A stretch of DNA of 64,000 nt from Aminobacter niigataensis (GTDB lineage Bacteria > Pseudomonadota > Alphaproteobacteria > Rhizobiales > Rhizobiaceae). The notes under the pieces were generated by a model. It did not search any database. It had not been told where the DNA came from and saw only the letters and a list, made by a program, of their open reading frames with translations. The first letter of the stretch is position 1. The number at the start of each line of letters is the position of its first letter. Below are positions 1 to 11,100 of this stretch, piece after piece. A program made the position numbers and the translations under genes. The stretch covers positions 1,426,001-1,490,000 of the forward strand of contig NZ_JACHOT010000001.1 of assembly GCF_014200015.1 (NCBI RefSeq), in the 5' to 3' direction.

Positions 1-3000
1 GGCGAAGGCGAAAAGCTGTCCGGCGGCGGCCGTTCGTCCGGCCTGATGAGCTTCCTCAAGATCGGCGACCGTGCTGCGGGCGCCATCAAGTCGGGCGGCA
101 CCACCCGCCGTGCGGCCAAGATGGTGGTGGTCGACGCCGACCATCCCGATATCGAGGCCTATATCGACTGGAAGGTGAAGGAAGAGCAGAAGGTGGCGGC
201 CCTCGTCACCGGTTCCAAGATCGTGCGCCAGCACCTCAGCAAGATCATGGCGGCCTGCGTCAACTGCGAAGGCCAGGATGACGACTGCTTCGACCCGGCC
301 GTCAACACCGCGCTCAAGCGCGAGATCAAGGCCGCCAAGAAGAACGCGGTGCCGGAGAACTACATCTACCGCGTCATCCAGTTCGCCAAGCAGGGCTACA
401 GCTCGATCGAGTTCAAGACCTACGACACCGACTGGGATTCGGAGGCCTACCTCACCGTTTCGGGGCAGAACTCCAACAATTCGGTCTCGCTCAAGGACGA
501 CTTCCTGCGCGCTGTCGAGGGCGACGGCGAATGGCACCTGACCGCCCGCAAGGACGGCAAGGTGCTCAAGACGCTCAAGGCGCGCGATCTGTGGGAAAAG
601 ATCGGCTACGCCGCCTGGGCCTCGGCAGATCCCGGCCTGCACTTCAACACCACGATGAACGACTGGCACACCTGCGCCTCCGCAGGCGCCATCCGTGCGT
701 CGAACCCGTGCTCGGAATACATGTTCCTCGACGACACGGCCTGCAACCTCGCCTCGATCAACCTGCTGCCCTACCGCAACACCGACGGCACCATCGACAT
801 CGCGGCCTACGAGCACACCGTGCGCCTGTGGACCGTCGTGCTCGAAATCTCGGTGATGATGGCGCAGTTCCCGTCCAAGGAAATCGCCAAGCTCTCCTAC
901 GAGTACCGCACGCTCGGCCTCGGCTATGCCAATATCGGCGGCCTGCTGATGACGTCCGGCATTCCCTATGACTCCGACGAGGGCCGCGCCATCGGCGGCG
1001 CGCTGACGGCGATCATGACCGGCGTGGCTTACGCCACCTCGGCCGAGATGGCCTCCGAACTCGGCGCCTTCCCCGACTATGACCGCAACGCCGCAAACAT
1101 GCTGCGCGTCATGCGCAACCATCGCCGCGCCGCCTATGGCGACAAGGACGGCTACGAGAAGCTGTCGGTGCATCCGGTGCCGCTGGTCGCTTCCGACCTC
1201 AAGCAGCAGGAACTGGTGACCCATGCCCGCGCCGCCTGGGACCGCGCCATCGAGCTCGGCGAGGAACATGGCTACCGCAACGCCCAGGCAACCGTGATCG
1301 CGCCCACCGGCACGATCGGCCTTGTCATGGATTGCGACACCACTGGCATCGAGCCGGACTTTGCGCTGGTCAAGTTCAAGAAGCTCGCCGGCGGCGGCTA
1401 CTTCAAGATCATCAACCGTGCAGTGCCCGAGGCGCTGCGTACCCTCGGCTATAGCGAAGCCCAGATCGCCGAGATCGAGGCCTATGCCGTCGGCCACGGC
1501 AATCTCAACCAGGCGCCCGGCATCAACCCCGGTTCGCTGCGCTCCAAGGGCTTCAGCGACGAGAAGATCGAGGCACTGAACGCCGCCCTCAAGAGCGCCT
1601 TCGACATCAAGTTCGTATTCAACAAGTGGACGCTGGGCGAAGACTTCTGCAAGGACGTGCTCGGCCTGACCGAGGCGCAGCTCAACGACTTCTCGTTCGA
1701 GATGCTGCCGGCGCTCGGCTTTTCCAAGCGCGACATCGAAGCCGCCAACATCCATGTCTGCGGTGCAATGACGCTGGAAGGCACGCCGTTCCTCAAGGAC
1801 GAGCACCTGCCCGTGTTCGACTGCGCCAATCCCTGCGGCAAGATCGGCAAGCGCTATCTTAGCGTCGAGAGCCACATCCGCATGATGGCGGCGGCCCAGC
1901 CCTTCATCTCGGGCGCCATCTCCAAGACCATCAACATGCCCAACGAGGCGACGGTCGAGGACTGCAAGAGCGCCTACATGCTGTCGTGGAAGCTGGCGCT
2001 CAAGGCCAACGCGCTCTACCGCGACGGCTCCAAGCTGTCGCAGCCGCTGAACGCCTCGCTGATCGCCGACGAGGACGAGGACGAAGACGATGCCGTCGAG
2101 GCGCTGATCGCGGCACCCGCCGCCGCCAAGGCGGTGCAGGTCACCGAAAAGATCGTCGAGCGCGTCATCGAGCGGCTCTACCGCGAGCGGGAAAAGCTGC
2201 CGAACCGCCGCAAGGGCTACACCCAGAAGGCCGTCGTCGGCGGCCACAAGGTCTACCTGCGCACCGGCGAATTCGACGACGGCCGCCTCGGCGAGATTTT
2301 CATCGACATGCACAAGGAAGGCGCTGCCTTCCGCGCGATGATGAACAATTTCGCCATCTCGATCTCGCTCGGCCTGCAGTACGGCGTGCCGCTCGACGAA
2401 TATGTCGAGGCCTTCACCTTCACCAAGTTCGAGCCGGCCGGCATGGTCGTCGGCAACGACGCCATCAAGAACGCCACCTCGATCCTCGACTATGTCTTCC
2501 GCGAGCTCGCCGTCAGCTATCTCGGCCGCCACGACCTCGCTCATGTCGACCAGTCGGATTTCGACAAGACGGCGCTCGGCAAAGGCATCACCGAAGGCAA
2601 GGCCCTGCCCTTTTCCAAGGGCCTGACCCGCGGCGCCTCCCCGCTCAAGGTCGTCTCCGGTGTCGCCGGCAACGACCCCAAGGGCTCGGCGGCTACCGCA
2701 AGTCCAGCGCGCGTGACGCCTGTGACCGCCTTCTCCGGCTCCAACGTGCTGGCGCTCGCCCCCAAGGCGGCGATCTCGGCGGAGGAATCGACCGCCTACA
2801 AGCGCGACTACGAGGAGCGGGCCAAGGAACTGGTCGAAGAAGTCACGACCGAAGAGACCGTCGAGGAAACATCGGTCACGACGTCGCTGTTCACCGACGC
2901 CGCAGCCCAGGAAGCAGCAGAGGCCAAGAAACTCGCCGCCGACCGCCGCGCCAAGTCGATGCTGCAGGGCTACACCGGCAATTCCTGCTCGGAGTGCCAG

Positions 3001-3072
3001 AACTTCACCATGGTGCGAAACGGCACCTGCGAGAAGTGCGACACCTGCGGCGCGACGAGCGGGTGCAGCTGA
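1..3072 (+). CDS. nrdJ: Vitamin B12-dependent (class II) ribonucleotide reductase, C-terminal part; 5' end outside window
   Basis: Adenosylcobalamin-dependent reductase that makes deoxyribonucleotides from ribonucleotides with or without oxygen. The frame is open from base 1, so the gene starts upstream; 1023 codons are visible. Recognisable parts are the NPCSEY...[10 protein letters not shown] segment (about 700-765) of the catalytic barrel, the phosphate-binding APTGTIGL segment (about 1300-1325), and a Cys-rich C-terminal tail (2986-3072, CSEC...CEKCDTCG...C) typical of long alphaproteobacterial NrdJ and probably involved in thiol relay or zinc binding. An acidic stretch near 2070-2095 (DEDEDEDD) is a low-complexity linker. 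No partner subunit is expected. A strong hairpin follows the stop. The identification is secure; the true start cannot be seen. Confidence 0.97.
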   Translation, partial: GEGEKLSGGGRSSGLMSFLKIGDRAAGAIKSGGTTRRAAKMVVVDADHPDIEAYIDWKVKEEQKVAALVTGSKIVRQHLSKIMAACVNCEGQDDDCFDPAVNTALKREIKAAKKNAVPENYIYRVIQFAKQGYSSIEFKTYDTDWDSEAYLTVSGQNSNNSVSLKDDFLRAVEGDGEWHLTARKDGKVLKTLKARDLWEKIGYAAWASADPGLHFNTTMNDWHTCASAGAIRASNPCSEYMFLDDTACNLASINLLPYRNTDGTIDIAAYEHTVRLWTVVLEISVMMAQFPSKEIAKLSYEYRTLGLGYANIGGLLMTSGIPYDSDEGRAIGGALTAIMTGVAYATSAEMASELGAFPDYDRNAANMLRVMRNHRRAAYGDKDGYEKLSVHPVPLVASDLKQQELVTHARAAWDRAIELGEEHGYRNAQATVIAPTGTIGLVMDCDTTGIEPDFALVKFKKLAGGGYFKIINRAVPEALRTLGYSEAQIAEIEAYAVGHGNLNQAPGINPGSLRSKGFSDEKIEALNAALKSAFDIKFVFNKWTLGEDFCKDVLGLTEAQLNDFSFEMLPALGFSKRDIEAANIHVCGAMTLEGTPFLKDEHLPVFDCANPCGKIGKRYLSVESHIRMMAAAQPFISGAISKTINMPNEATVEDCKSAYMLSWKLALKANALYRDGSKLSQPLNASLIADEDEDEDDAVEALIAAPAAAKAVQVTEKIVERVIERLYREREKLPNRRKGYTQKAVVGGHKVYLRTGEFDDGRLGEIFIDMHKEGAAFRAMMNNFAISISLGLQYGVPLDEYVEAFTFTKFEPAGMVVGNDAIKNATSILDYVFRELAVSYLGRHDLAHVDQSDFDKTALGKGITEGKALPFSKGLTRGASPLKVVSGVAGNDPKGSAATASPARVTPVTAFSGSNVLALAPKAAISAEESTAYKRDYEERAKELVEEVTTEETVEETSVTTSLFTDAAAQEAAEAKKLAADRRAKSMLQGYTGNSCSECQNFTMVRNGTCEKCDTCGATSGCS

Positions 3073-3108
3073 GGCGTGGTCCCACTGGTAAAGTAATAGC
3101 GAAAAGAC

Positions 3109-3140
3109 AGTAGGCCGCCACAGTGCGGCCTACTCTTTTA
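3109..3140 (+). terminator. Rho-independent terminator after nrdJ
   Basis: Perfect 10-bp inverted repeat (AGTAGGCCGC / GCGGCCTACT) with a 6-base loop, followed by CTTTTA, 37 bases after the nrdJ stop. It overlaps the tail of the decayed GIY-YIG copy on the other strand. Confidence 0.75.
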
Positions 3141-3364
3141 GTAACTGGGCAGGCAACGACTCGCTTCCGCGACTACTCGCACTGGATGACGCGCGGATGT
3201 CGATATGCTCCTCGTACCAAACGAGCCGATGCACACCATATCGCGCGGTGAAGCCTGTACCCTCACCCGACTTGTGCTCCGGCAAACGACGGGCCAGGTC
3301 ATTGGTCACGCCGATATAGATCGTGCCATCCTTCTGGCTAGCAGTCATGTGACGTAGCCGCTCA
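3130..3364 (-). pseudogene. Decayed GIY-YIG domain gene (copy of the gene at 3613-3900)
   Basis: The sequence closely matches the intact GIY-YIG gene downstream (shared TIYIGVTNDLARRLPEHKSG core). Reading from the ATG that corresponds to the intact start (3362-3364), one base is missing compared with the other copy, which gives a stop after six codons. A second single-base deletion near 3188 (ACGCGCGG where the intact copy has GCGTCGCGG) puts the C-terminal third out of frame. A shorter frame from an internal ATG (3348) ends at 3130 with a nonsense tail. It most likely makes no functional nuclease domain. The duplicate origin is seen in the sequence; loss of function is inference. Confidence 0.8.
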
Positions 3365-3410
3365 TGACCTGCGCAAGTCCTCCCCGACGATTGGCGCGAA
3401 CGCCCCCTCC

Positions 3411-3583
3411 CTTCGTCGTCCTAGGGCGGAGCAGGAGCGAAGCGACGTCGCGGAGACCCTAGGATCAATGCCGTGACCTTGCGGCAACCCCCAAACGGTT
3501 CAGAACGCTCGCCTTTTCTTGCCCCGCTCCGCATTCCTCACGCTCACGGCATGGATCCTCGGGTCAAGCCCGAGGATGACGAA
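3411..3583. repeat. Intergenic palindromic repeat, copy 1
   Basis: A block of about 173 bases almost identical to 3993-4163. It contains nested inverted repeats: CCTAGGG...CCCTAGG at the left end, ATGCCGTGA...TCACGGCAT spanning the middle, and the hairpin CCTCGGGTCAAGCCCGAGG at the right end. Blocks of this type are familiar between genes in Mesorhizobium-like genomes. No coding function seen. Confidence 0.8.
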
Positions 3584-3612
3584 ACGGAAGAGACCGCTCC
3601 CACCAATTCCCC

Positions 3613-3900
3613 TCACCATCCAAGTCCGCGAAACAGCTCGTGCCACTCGGGATTGCTCGTCTCGATCAACTCGATCTTCCATTGGCGCGGCCAGCGCTTC
3701 AGCGATTTCTCGCGCTGGATGGCGTCGCGGATATCGAAATGCTCCTCGTACCAAACGAGGCGATGCACGCCATATCGCGCGGTGAAGCCTGTACCCTCAC
3801 CCGACTTGTGCTCCGGCAAACGACGCGCCAGGTCATTGGTCACGCCGATATAGATCGTGCCACCCTTCTGGCTGGCGGTCATGTAGACGTAGCCGGTCAT
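3613..3900 (-). CDS. GIY-YIG nuclease superfamily protein (UPF0213/YhbQ type)
   Basis: A 95-residue protein made of a single GIY-YIG domain. GYVYMTAS at residues 3-10 and TIYIGVTNDLARR (about 15-27) form the two conserved strands with the catalytic tyrosines and arginine; the C-terminal KSLKRW...KIELIE segment is also usual for this short family. Such stand-alone domains are common in alphaproteobacterial genomes; their DNA target and role are not established. It is flanked by two copies of an intergenic repeat, and a decayed copy lies 250 bases away, so the gene-plus-repeat unit has duplicated locally. No clear ribosome binding site was seen before the ATG. Confidence 0.88.
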   Translation of the reverse strand: MTGYVYMTASQKGGTIYIGVTNDLARRLPEHKSGEGTGFTARYGVHRLVWYEEHFDIRDAIQREKSLKRWPRQWKIELIETSNPEWHELFRGLGW

Positions 3901-3992
3901 GACCAGAGACTAGTCGCGGCAAAGTTGTGTGCAAGCCCTCCACACCTGCCGATGCCTTAATGCATGTAGTCTTGTGTGAGGAGCGGCCACCG

Positions 3993-4163
3993 CTTCGTCA
4001 TCCTAGGGCGGAGCAGGAGCGCAGCGACGTCGCGGAGACCCTAGGATCCATGCCGTGACCTTGCGGCAACGCCAAGCGGTCCAGAACGCCCACCTTTCAT
4101 CTCCCGTTCCGCATTCCTCACCCTCACGGCATGGATCCTCGGGTCAAGCCCGAGGATGACGAA
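3993..4163. repeat. Intergenic palindromic repeat, copy 2
   Basis: Second copy of the block at 3411-3583 in the same orientation, differing by a few substitutions and short indels. It has the same outer CCTAGGG/CCCTAGG pair and the same terminal CCTCGGGTCAAGCCCGAGG hairpin. Confidence 0.8.
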
Positions 4164-4312
4164 GGCAGGGAGGCCAGCGGCCATTTTCGAAGGCCGTCGA
4201 TTTGCGGACAAGCGGGGGCAACTGGCCGCTCGATCCAGCGAACGATGAGCCGACATAACGAGTGGTAAGTCCGTGCCAAGTAAAGCGCCCGCCGTTTGAG
4301 TTCCGTTTCCAG
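4164..4312. other. Intergenic, nothing recognised
   Basis: The stretch between the second repeat and the thioesterase stop shows no convincing gene, hairpin or promoter. Together with 3901-3992 and the repeat it makes up the 412-base gap between the two minus-strand genes. Confidence 0.5.
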
Positions 4313-4804
4313 CTACCCCTCATCCGCATTGGCTGCGGCCCGGAATCTCGCCTCGAACTCCCGCCGCAGTTCGCGGCGCAGCTCGGCGGCGCGGTGGCGG
4401 CGGCGGTCGATCTCGGTCGCCGGCACGAAAGCCGGAATCTCGGTCGGGCGGCCGTCTTCGTCCACCGCCACCATGGTGAAATAGCAGGAATTGGTGTGGC
4501 GCCGCTGGCCGGAGCGGATGTTTTCGGCTTCGACATGGATGCCGATTTCCATCGAGGTGCGGCCGGCATAGTTGACCGACGCCCGGAAGGTGACCAGTTC
4601 GCCGACATTGATCGGCTCCCTGAACACCACCTGGTCGACCGACAGCGTGACCGCGTATTTGTTGGAATAGCGCGAGGCGCATGAAAAGGCGACGCGGTCG
4701 AGCAGGTTGAGCAAGGCACCGCCATGCACCTTGCCGCTGAAATTCGCCATCTCGGGCGTCATCAGCACGACCATCTCGAGCCGACGCGTGTCCCTGTCTT
4801 CCAC
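4313..4804 (-). CDS. Acyl-CoA thioesterase, hotdog fold
   Basis: 163-residue cytosolic enzyme expected to hydrolyse acyl-CoA to free acid and CoA. The N-terminal half carries the hotdog signature FSGKVHGGALLNLLD (about residues 22-36), with the conserved HGG and Asp, followed by VDQVVFREPINVGE and the NYAGRTSMEIGIHVEAEN strand pair. The C-terminal 40 residues are Arg/Glu-rich and probably helical. The start is a GTG with an AAGGG sequence 8 bases upstream; a later in-frame ATG exists near residue 11. The relation to the YciA/ACOT group is clear, the substrate chain length is not. Confidence 0.9.
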   Translation of the reverse strand: MEDRDTRRLEMVVLMTPEMANFSGKVHGGALLNLLDRVAFSCASRYSNKYAVTLSVDQVVFREPINVGELVTFRASVNYAGRTSMEIGIHVEAENIRSGQRRHTNSCYFTMVAVDEDGRPTEIPAFVPATEIDRRRHRAAELRRELRREFEARFRAAANADEG

Positions 4805-4922
4805 CTATGGACCCTTCCCCTGACGATGTCGGCACAGCATTCGATGTGATGCGACGCTATCCGGGATGCGGTTGGAACGCCAGTTTCAGCCGGTGCCGCA
4901 TGACGGAAACCCAGCGCTCCCG

Positions 4923-5816
4923 TCAGCGCATGAAGATCAACGCCATGCCGGCGACGACCAGTGCCGCCCCGGCCCAGGCGCCGCCGGCGGGGCGTTCGCC
5001 GGTCCGCGCCCACAGCATGGGCAGGATGATCACCGGCGAGGTTGCCGACAGCGTCGAGACGATGCCCACCTTGCCGCCGGAAAGCGCAAATAACAGCAGC
5101 GTCATGCCGATGCCGAGCGCGATGATGCCGGTCAACGCCGTCAGTGCCGCGACCTTGAATGTCAGCGGCGCCCGCGGTTTTACGGCCGGTATCGGCAGTT
5201 GGATCAGCACGCTGAGGCAAAAAGCGGCGATGCCGACACGCAGCATCGACGCCACGAACGGGTCGATGCCCGTCGCCATCACCGGCCTTGCTATGATCGA
5301 GCCGATCGCCTGGCCGGCCGCCGCCCCCAGTCCGAGCGTCACGCCGACCCACAACGGCCCCTTCACCGTCTCCCAGGCGTGCAGCTGGTCGCGACGCTTG
5401 CCGAACAGGATCGCCAGCAACACGCCGGCGACCGTCAGGCCGATACCCGCGGCAGCTTTCGGCGCGAGGTCTTCGCCCAGCATCAGCCAGCCGAGAACGG
5501 CGGCCATCGGGGCGTTCAGCGCAAACAGGATGCCCGATCGCCGGGGCCCGAGCCGGTTCAGCGCCGCAAACAGCAGCGTGTCGCCGGCGAAGATGCCGAC
5601 CAGGCCGGACAGCAGCAGGGGCCCGGCACTGCCGGCGTCGAGTTCGCGCCAGGTGCCGGTGAACAGCACGTAGAGCGCCAGCAGCCCGGTGACGAAGACC
5701 TGCCGCAAGCGGTTGAATGCCGGCGCGCCGAGATAGCCGGCGGGTCCGGCCGAGATCAATCCCGTGACGGCCCAGCATGTCGCGGCCCCGATTGCTGCGA
5801 TCTCGTGAACAGGCAT
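4923..5816 (-). CDS. EamA/DMT-family transporter, 10 TM
   Basis: 297-residue inner-membrane protein with two EamA repeats, each a run of about five hydrophobic helices, in the pattern of drug/metabolite exporters. The chosen ATG (5814-5816) starts at MPVHEIAAIGAATCW, directly before the first membrane helix. An upstream in-frame ATG would add 51 non-conserved residues. The C-terminal half (GIIALGIGMTLLLFALSGGKVG...) matches the second EamA repeat. Substrate unknown. It is transcribed away from the yeiH-like gene across a 217-base gap. Confidence 0.88.
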   Translation of the reverse strand: MPVHEIAAIGAATCWAVTGLISAGPAGYLGAPAFNRLRQVFVTGLLALYVLFTGTWRELDAGSAGPLLLSGLVGIFAGDTLLFAALNRLGPRRSGILFALNAPMAAVLGWLMLGEDLAPKAAAGIGLTVAGVLLAILFGKRRDQLHAWETVKGPLWVGVTLGLGAAAGQAIGSIIARPVMATGIDPFVASMLRVGIAAFCLSVLIQLPIPAVKPRAPLTFKVAALTALTGIIALGIGMTLLLFALSGGKVGIVSTLSATSPVIILPMLWARTGERPAGGAWAGAALVVAGMALIFMR

Positions 5817-6033
5817 CTTCGTTCCGGTTGGCAAGAGGACTGAAAAGACGAAGGACACGACCGCGTCATCCGGCGCACCGCTATAGACGCGCTGGATATT
5901 TCGTCCAGTGGCACGGCATGGGCTGAACAGGGCCACCGGAAAACCAATCGATTCATTCGAACGATTCAAGCATTATTACGCGTTGGATCGATCAGACGGG
6001 CAACAATAGCTTGTACCTGAAAAGGACCAAGCC

Positions 6034-7092
6034 ATGAACGCCCACACCCGAGCCGAAGCCCAAGACGCCGTCGCCATCAGCCCGCGTCAGGCGCGCCATG
6101 AAAGCCGCTGCAACCTGCTGCCCGGCGTTGCGCTGACCGTGGCCATCGCCGGCATCGCCTTCGCGCTCCGGCTTATTCCCGGCCTCTCGGCCTTCAGCCC
6201 GATGATCATCGCCATCGTCCTCGGCATGGCGGTCCACAATCTCTGGGGCACGCCGGCCGCGGCCAAGGCCGGGGTGACTTTCGCCATGCGCCGGCTGCTG
6301 CGTTTCGCCATCATCCTGCTCGGCCTGCAACTCACTGCGAGCCAGGTTGCGGAGGTGGGTGCTGCGGGCATCGCCATCATCGCCACGACGCTCGTCGCCA
6401 CCTTCGCCTTCACGCTTTGGCTGGGAAAGGCGATCGGTGTCGACCGCAAGCTTGCAGAGCTGATCGCCGCCGGCACCTCGATCTGCGGCGCCTCGGCGGT
6501 CATCGCCACCAACACGGTGACCAGGGCGCCCGACGAGGACGTCGCCTATGCGGTCGCGTGTGTCACCGTCTTCGGCTCGGTGGCGATGTTTGCCTATCCA
6601 CTGCTGCCCGGCCTGTTCCACCTCGACGCTCACGCCTATGGCCTGTGGGCCGGCGCCTCGATCCACGAGATCGCCCAGGTGGTCGCGGCAAGCTTCCAGG
6701 ACGGCCAGCAGGCCGGCGAGTTCGGCACGGTGTCCAAGCTCACCCGTGTCATGATGCTGGCGCCGGTGGTGATCGCGCTCGGTGTTGCTGCCAGGCAGCG
6801 CGCCAGGTCGGCGGGAAGGTCCCGGGACGGTGCCCCTGCCCCGATGCCCTGGTTCGTGCTCGGCTTCGTCGCCATGGTCGGCCTCAACAGCCTGATCGAC
6901 ATTCCGTCCGAGGCAAAGGCGTGGATCGTCACGCTGACCACCTTCCTTCTGGCCACCGCGCTCGCCGCCATGGGGCTCGACACCGACATCGCCAGGCTCT
7001 GGGCCCGTGGCGCCCGTCCACTGCTGCTTGGCCTCGGCGCATTCCTTTTCATTGCGGTTTTCAGTCTGATACTGGTCAAGCTTGCGGGCTGA
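6034..7092 (+). CDS. YeiH/UPF0324 family transporter, putative sulfate/sulfite exporter
   Basis: 352-residue integral membrane protein with about ten predicted helices. Family hallmarks are [19 protein letters not shown], the glycine-rich [16 protein letters not shown] segment and [15 protein letters not shown], matching UPF0324/YeiH. Members are often annotated as sulfate exporters from gene context; direct transport evidence is limited. The ATG follows AAAGGACC at a suitable distance. The LysR gene begins 17 bases after the stop, so the two are probably co-transcribed. Confidence 0.88.
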   Translation: MNAHTRAEAQDAVAISPRQARHESRCNLLPGVALTVAIAGIAFALRLIPGLSAFSPMIIAIVLGMAVHNLWGTPAAAKAGVTFAMRRLLRFAIILLGLQLTASQVAEVGAAGIAIIATTLVATFAFTLWLGKAIGVDRKLAELIAAGTSICGASAVIATNTVTRAPDEDVAYAVACVTVFGSVAMFAYPLLPGLFHLDAHAYGLWAGASIHEIAQVVAASFQDGQQAGEFGTVSKLTRVMMLAPVVIALGVAARQRARSAGRSRDGAPAPMPWFVLGFVAMVGLNSLIDIPSEAKAWIVTLTTFLLATALAAMGLDTDIARLWARGARPLLLGLGAFLFIAVFSLILVKLAG

Positions 7093-7109
7093 CGACTGAA
7101 AGGAACACC

Positions 7110-8003
7110 GTGACCCTCGAACAGCTCAGGATCTTCGTCGCGGTGGCCGAGCGCGAACACGTCACCCGCGCCGCCGAAGCACTCAACCTGACGCAATCGG
7201 CGACGAGTGCCGCCGTGTCGGTGCTCGAAGCGCACTACCAGACCCAGCTCTTCGACCGTGTCGGTCGCCGCATCGTGCTGACCGATGCAGGGCGGATCTT
7301 CCTATCCGAGGCGCGCGCGGTGCTCGCCCGCGCCCGCTCCGCCGAGATCGTGCTTGCAGATCTTGCCGGCCTCAAGCGCGGCACGCTCAAGCTCGCCGGC
7401 AGCCAGACGGTCGCCAACTACTGGCTGCCCGGCATCGCCCACCGTTTCCGGTCCAGCTATCCCGGCATCGAGCTCGACGTGACCATCGGCAACACCGAAA
7501 CGGTCGCGGCCCAGGTCCGAGACGGCATTGCCGATCTCGGCTTCGTCGAGGGCGAAGTCGACGACCCGGCCCTTGCCATCGAGCCGGTCGCCGACGACGA
7601 ACTGGTTCTCGTCGCTGCGCCCGGCCATCCCTGGACCAGCAACGCCGCCTTCACCCCGCGCGATCTCCAGGCAGCGCGGTGGGTCCTGCGCGAGCCGGGT
7701 TCGGGCACGCGGGCGCATTTCGAGGCCGTGCGCGCCGCCCGCGGCATCGAGCCCGGCAGCCTCGACATCGCGCTGGAACTGCCGTCGAACGAGGCTGTCC
7801 GGGCCGCGGTAGAGGCCGGCGCCGGCGTCGCCGTGATGTCGCGACTCGTCGCCGAAGCCTCGCTCAAGGCCGGCACGCTGGCCGCCATCGATTTCGACCT
7901 GCCCAAGCGCCGCTTCTTCTCGCTCCGCCACAAGGAGCGTCATGCGACGCGGGCAACCCGCGAATTCCTTGCCCTTGTGGCGCGGCCGGCAATCGGCGCC
8001 TGA
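7110..8003 (+). CDS. LysR family regulator (YeiE/CysB-like), partner of the YeiH-type gene
   Basis: 297-residue regulator. Residues 1-60 form the winged helix-turn-helix (LRIFVAVAEREHVTRAAEAL, then LTQSATSAAVSVLE); the rest is a type-2 periplasmic-binding-like effector domain (RGTLKLAGSQTVANYWLPG onward). The GTG start lies 17 bases after the yeiH-like stop with GAAAGGA as ribosome binding site. Enterobacteria pair yeiH with the LysR gene yeiE, linked to sulfite response, though there the two are divergent. A sulfur-oxyanion effector is therefore a reasonable inference. Confidence 0.92.
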   Translation: MTLEQLRIFVAVAEREHVTRAAEALNLTQSATSAAVSVLEAHYQTQLFDRVGRRIVLTDAGRIFLSEARAVLARARSAEIVLADLAGLKRGTLKLAGSQTVANYWLPGIAHRFRSSYPGIELDVTIGNTETVAAQVRDGIADLGFVEGEVDDPALAIEPVADDELVLVAAPGHPWTSNAAFTPRDLQAARWVLREPGSGTRAHFEAVRAARGIEPGSLDIALELPSNEAVRAAVEAGAGVAVMSRLVAEASLKAGTLAAIDFDLPKRRFFSLRHKERHATRATREFLALVARPAIGA

Positions 8004-8088
8004 CGATAGCGGCTCAGTTACCGAACTTCAGCACGGCGCTGGCGCGGTTCATTTCGCCCGCTAACAACGCGCGAATACTTTCCCCAAT

Positions 8089-8117
8089 ATCCGCGGCCAA
8101 GGCCCATGGCCGCGGAT
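8089..8117. terminator. Hairpin between convergent genes
   Basis: Perfect 11-bp arms (ATCCGCGGCCA / TGGCCGCGGAT) with a 7-base loop in the 126-base gap between the converging LysR and autotransporter genes. There is no strong T-tract, so it may be a weak bidirectional terminator or an RNA-stabilising hairpin. Confidence 0.55.
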
Positions 8118-8129
8118 GCTGTTCGATGC

Positions 8130-11100
8130 CTAGAAGCTGACCGCCAGCTTGGCATCGACACCGTGGTCGGAAGCACCGTTGCTCACCCGCCCGGCATAGC
8201 TGATGCCGAGCCTCGTCTTCGGCGCGACGGCGAAGTCGATGCCGGCACCCAGCACCGCCGCGTCCCTGGCGATCGCTGAACCGGTGATGTCGAAGCCGCC
8301 GCTGCCGTCGAAGGCGAAGGACGAGGTCGCAGCGACGTCGCCGAAGGCGTGGCGCCAGCCGAGCGTGCCGTGCAGCGTGGCGTCGACTGCGCCCAGCGCC
8401 ACCTCGGTCGAGCCGCGCACGCCGAGCGTGGTGAAGGTCACGTCGCTGCTCGACGCTTCGCTGGACAGCGCTGCCGCCCCGCCCGCTTCGGTGAAGGCAT
8501 CGATGCGCAGGTTGACATAGGTCAGGTTGGAGAAGCCCTCGACGGTGAAGCGCCCGGCATCGACCTTGTAGCTCGCCTCGCCGAACACCTGCGCTGTGCC
8601 GCCATCATATTTGGCCGACAGCGCGTCCGCGAAGCCCGCGAAAGCGACCTGGCGCGCCGTGTCGAAGCGGTGCCAGGTGTAGCCGGCGCCGACGGTCAGC
8701 CCAAAGGGACCGGCCCGCGTGCCGGCATTGACGCCGACATGATAGTTGTCGGCGCTGCCGCTCGAGCTGCCATTGGCGCTATTGAATGACGAACGGCTGT
8801 AGCCCGCGATCACGCCGGCGCGCCAGCTGTCGCCGACCATGGCATCGCCACCCGCCAGCAGCCCGCCCGTGCTGCGGTCGAAGCCGACATTGGTCGCATC
8901 GGCCTTGCTGTCGCCCCATGAGCCGAAGGCCCGCGTCCACAGCGCGAAGCGGTCGGTGTCGGCAGGCACAAGTTCCAGCCCGTCGTCGCCATAGGACATG
9001 ACAGGCATGCTGGCCGCTGCGTTGTCGCCAAAAGCCTGGTCGATGCGGCTGGTGGCAGCGTCCAGCATGACGCCGCCATCCTGCATCATCATGCCCCTGG
9101 CCGAGGCATGGACTTCGCCCGAAAGCTGCTCGAACGCCTGCTGTGCGCCGGCCTCATCAAGATTGGCCACGGCGGCGTAAGCGGCGTTGTCGAAGCCCAG
9201 GCTTTCCAGGGCTGCGGCGGTCGCCTTCTGGTTGCCGTTGGCGCCGACCTCGGCAAAGCTGATGTCGTTGCGGCTGAGCGTCAGCGTCACGTCGTTGGCG
9301 CCATAGGCCAGTGTCGGGTCGAGGAAGGCAAGGTTCGAGCTGACGTCGGCAAAGGTGCCGGACACGCCGCCGCCTGCCGTGAGGATCTTGTAGCTGGTCT
9401 GCGGCGCATAATTGTTGCCACTGGCCAACGTCAGCACCGAGCCGCCCTTGAGCATGGCCTCGCCTGATGCCGCGACCTTGTCGCTCTCGCCCTTGTCGTT
9501 GGCCTCGACCTCGAACTTCGAGCCGGCCTCGAAGGTGATGTCGCCGGCGACATTGATGGTGCCGATCGAATTGCCCGGCGCCAGCACGCCACCCGAGGCG
9601 ACTACCGTATTGCCGAGCGTGCCGATGCCGCCAAGCGTGCCGCCGGCGCCGATCGTCGTCAGCGTCGAGGAGGCGATCGAGCCCTGGAGGGAGAGCACGC
9701 CGGCCCCGACGACGGTCTCGCCGGTGTAGCTGTGGGTGCCGTCGAGCACCAGCGCACCGAGGCCGAGCTTGGTCAGGTTGCCGGTGCCCGAGATCTCCTT
9801 GTTGATGCCGACGATATTGGTTGCATCGGCGATGTCGATCGAGCCGCCGCCTGCCTCCAGCACGACGTTGCGGCCCAGCACATGCATGTCGGTGCCGGCA
9901 ATCCTGAGGCTGCCGCCATCGAGGCGGAGCTTCGCCTGTTCGGTGCCGAGGGCCGCGTCCTCCTCTACGACGACGGTACCGCCGTCGGCGACCTTGAGTT
10001 CGCCGATGAAAGTATGGTCGTCGATGCAGTAGTCGACAATCGCCTGCTGGAAGCGCGCATCGGTGCTCTTGCAGTCGAGCAGCGTCTTCTTCTCGGCCTC
10101 CGTCAGTCCGGCCAGGATCGGCAGGCCGTTGGCGTCGGAGATCTGGCCGAGATAGACGTCGTCGCGCATGTTGTTGCGCGAGAGGAAAAACTCCTTGCCG
10201 CGCTCGGCGAAGGTCGAGGCGTCCTTGCCCCAGACGACGCGCGTCCTGGCGGTGCCGCCGTCGTCATAGGTTTCAAGCTGCGGCCCGACCCAGCGCACAT
10301 TGTGCGCCACCGGCTCGTGGTCGGAGAGCGGCGTCTTCGAACCATTGGCGTTTGTCACGTAGCTGACATCGGTGATGACGCCGAGATAGGAGTCGTTCTG
10401 GTCGTCGTCGATCTGCCACCACTTGCCGAATGGCCGCGACGCCAGGAAATGGTCGATCTTGACGCGGTGCCAGCTCCCCCAGGTGTTGGTCGCGTCCTCG
10501 CCATGCGAGGGCCAGGTCACCGAACCGTCGTTCAGCGCATGCGGCGAGAACTGCTCGCGCTCGTTGGGCAGTTGCAGGACCTGGTACTGCTTCTTCAGGA
10601 TGTTCATGGTCTGCGGCAGGTTGCCGGCGACCGGATACATCTCGTCGGCGAACAGGCCCGCAGGGATCGGCGCACCGTCGATCGCCGCATTTCCCTTGCC
10701 CTTCCACTGGGCGATGAAGGCGTCGAGCTGCGGCTGATCCTTGGCATACTGCTTCAGCAGGTCGAGATAGAACGCGTTGGTTGGGTTCTTGGTGTAGATC
10801 CTGAGCAGCCGCTCCTGCTGGCTGATCGAGTGCAGGCCGCGTTCCGAGACGTCGCCGGCGTTGAAATCTCCGGTCATGATGATCGGGGCCGTCGCCGAGG
10901 CCGCCCACTGGTTCAGCCCCTTGGCTTCATTGATGCGGTTGGTGGAGGGGTCGTAGTAGTTGAGATGAGTCGTCGCGACGTAGCTCTGCGGCCGGCTCGA
11001 AGTGGCGTCGAGCAAGGTGTAGGTGGCGGTGTCGCCAATCTTGTTGGCGCCGTATGTGCCCGGCAGGCGCGAGAACACACCGACGTCGCCGTCCTGGCGC

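Noticed and set aside
1986-3113. A 375-codon frame overlapping nrdJ
   Set aside because: Arg-rich out-of-frame translation of nrdJ.
4041-4256. A 71-codon frame in the repeat region
   Set aside because: Runs through the intergenic repeat and has no features.
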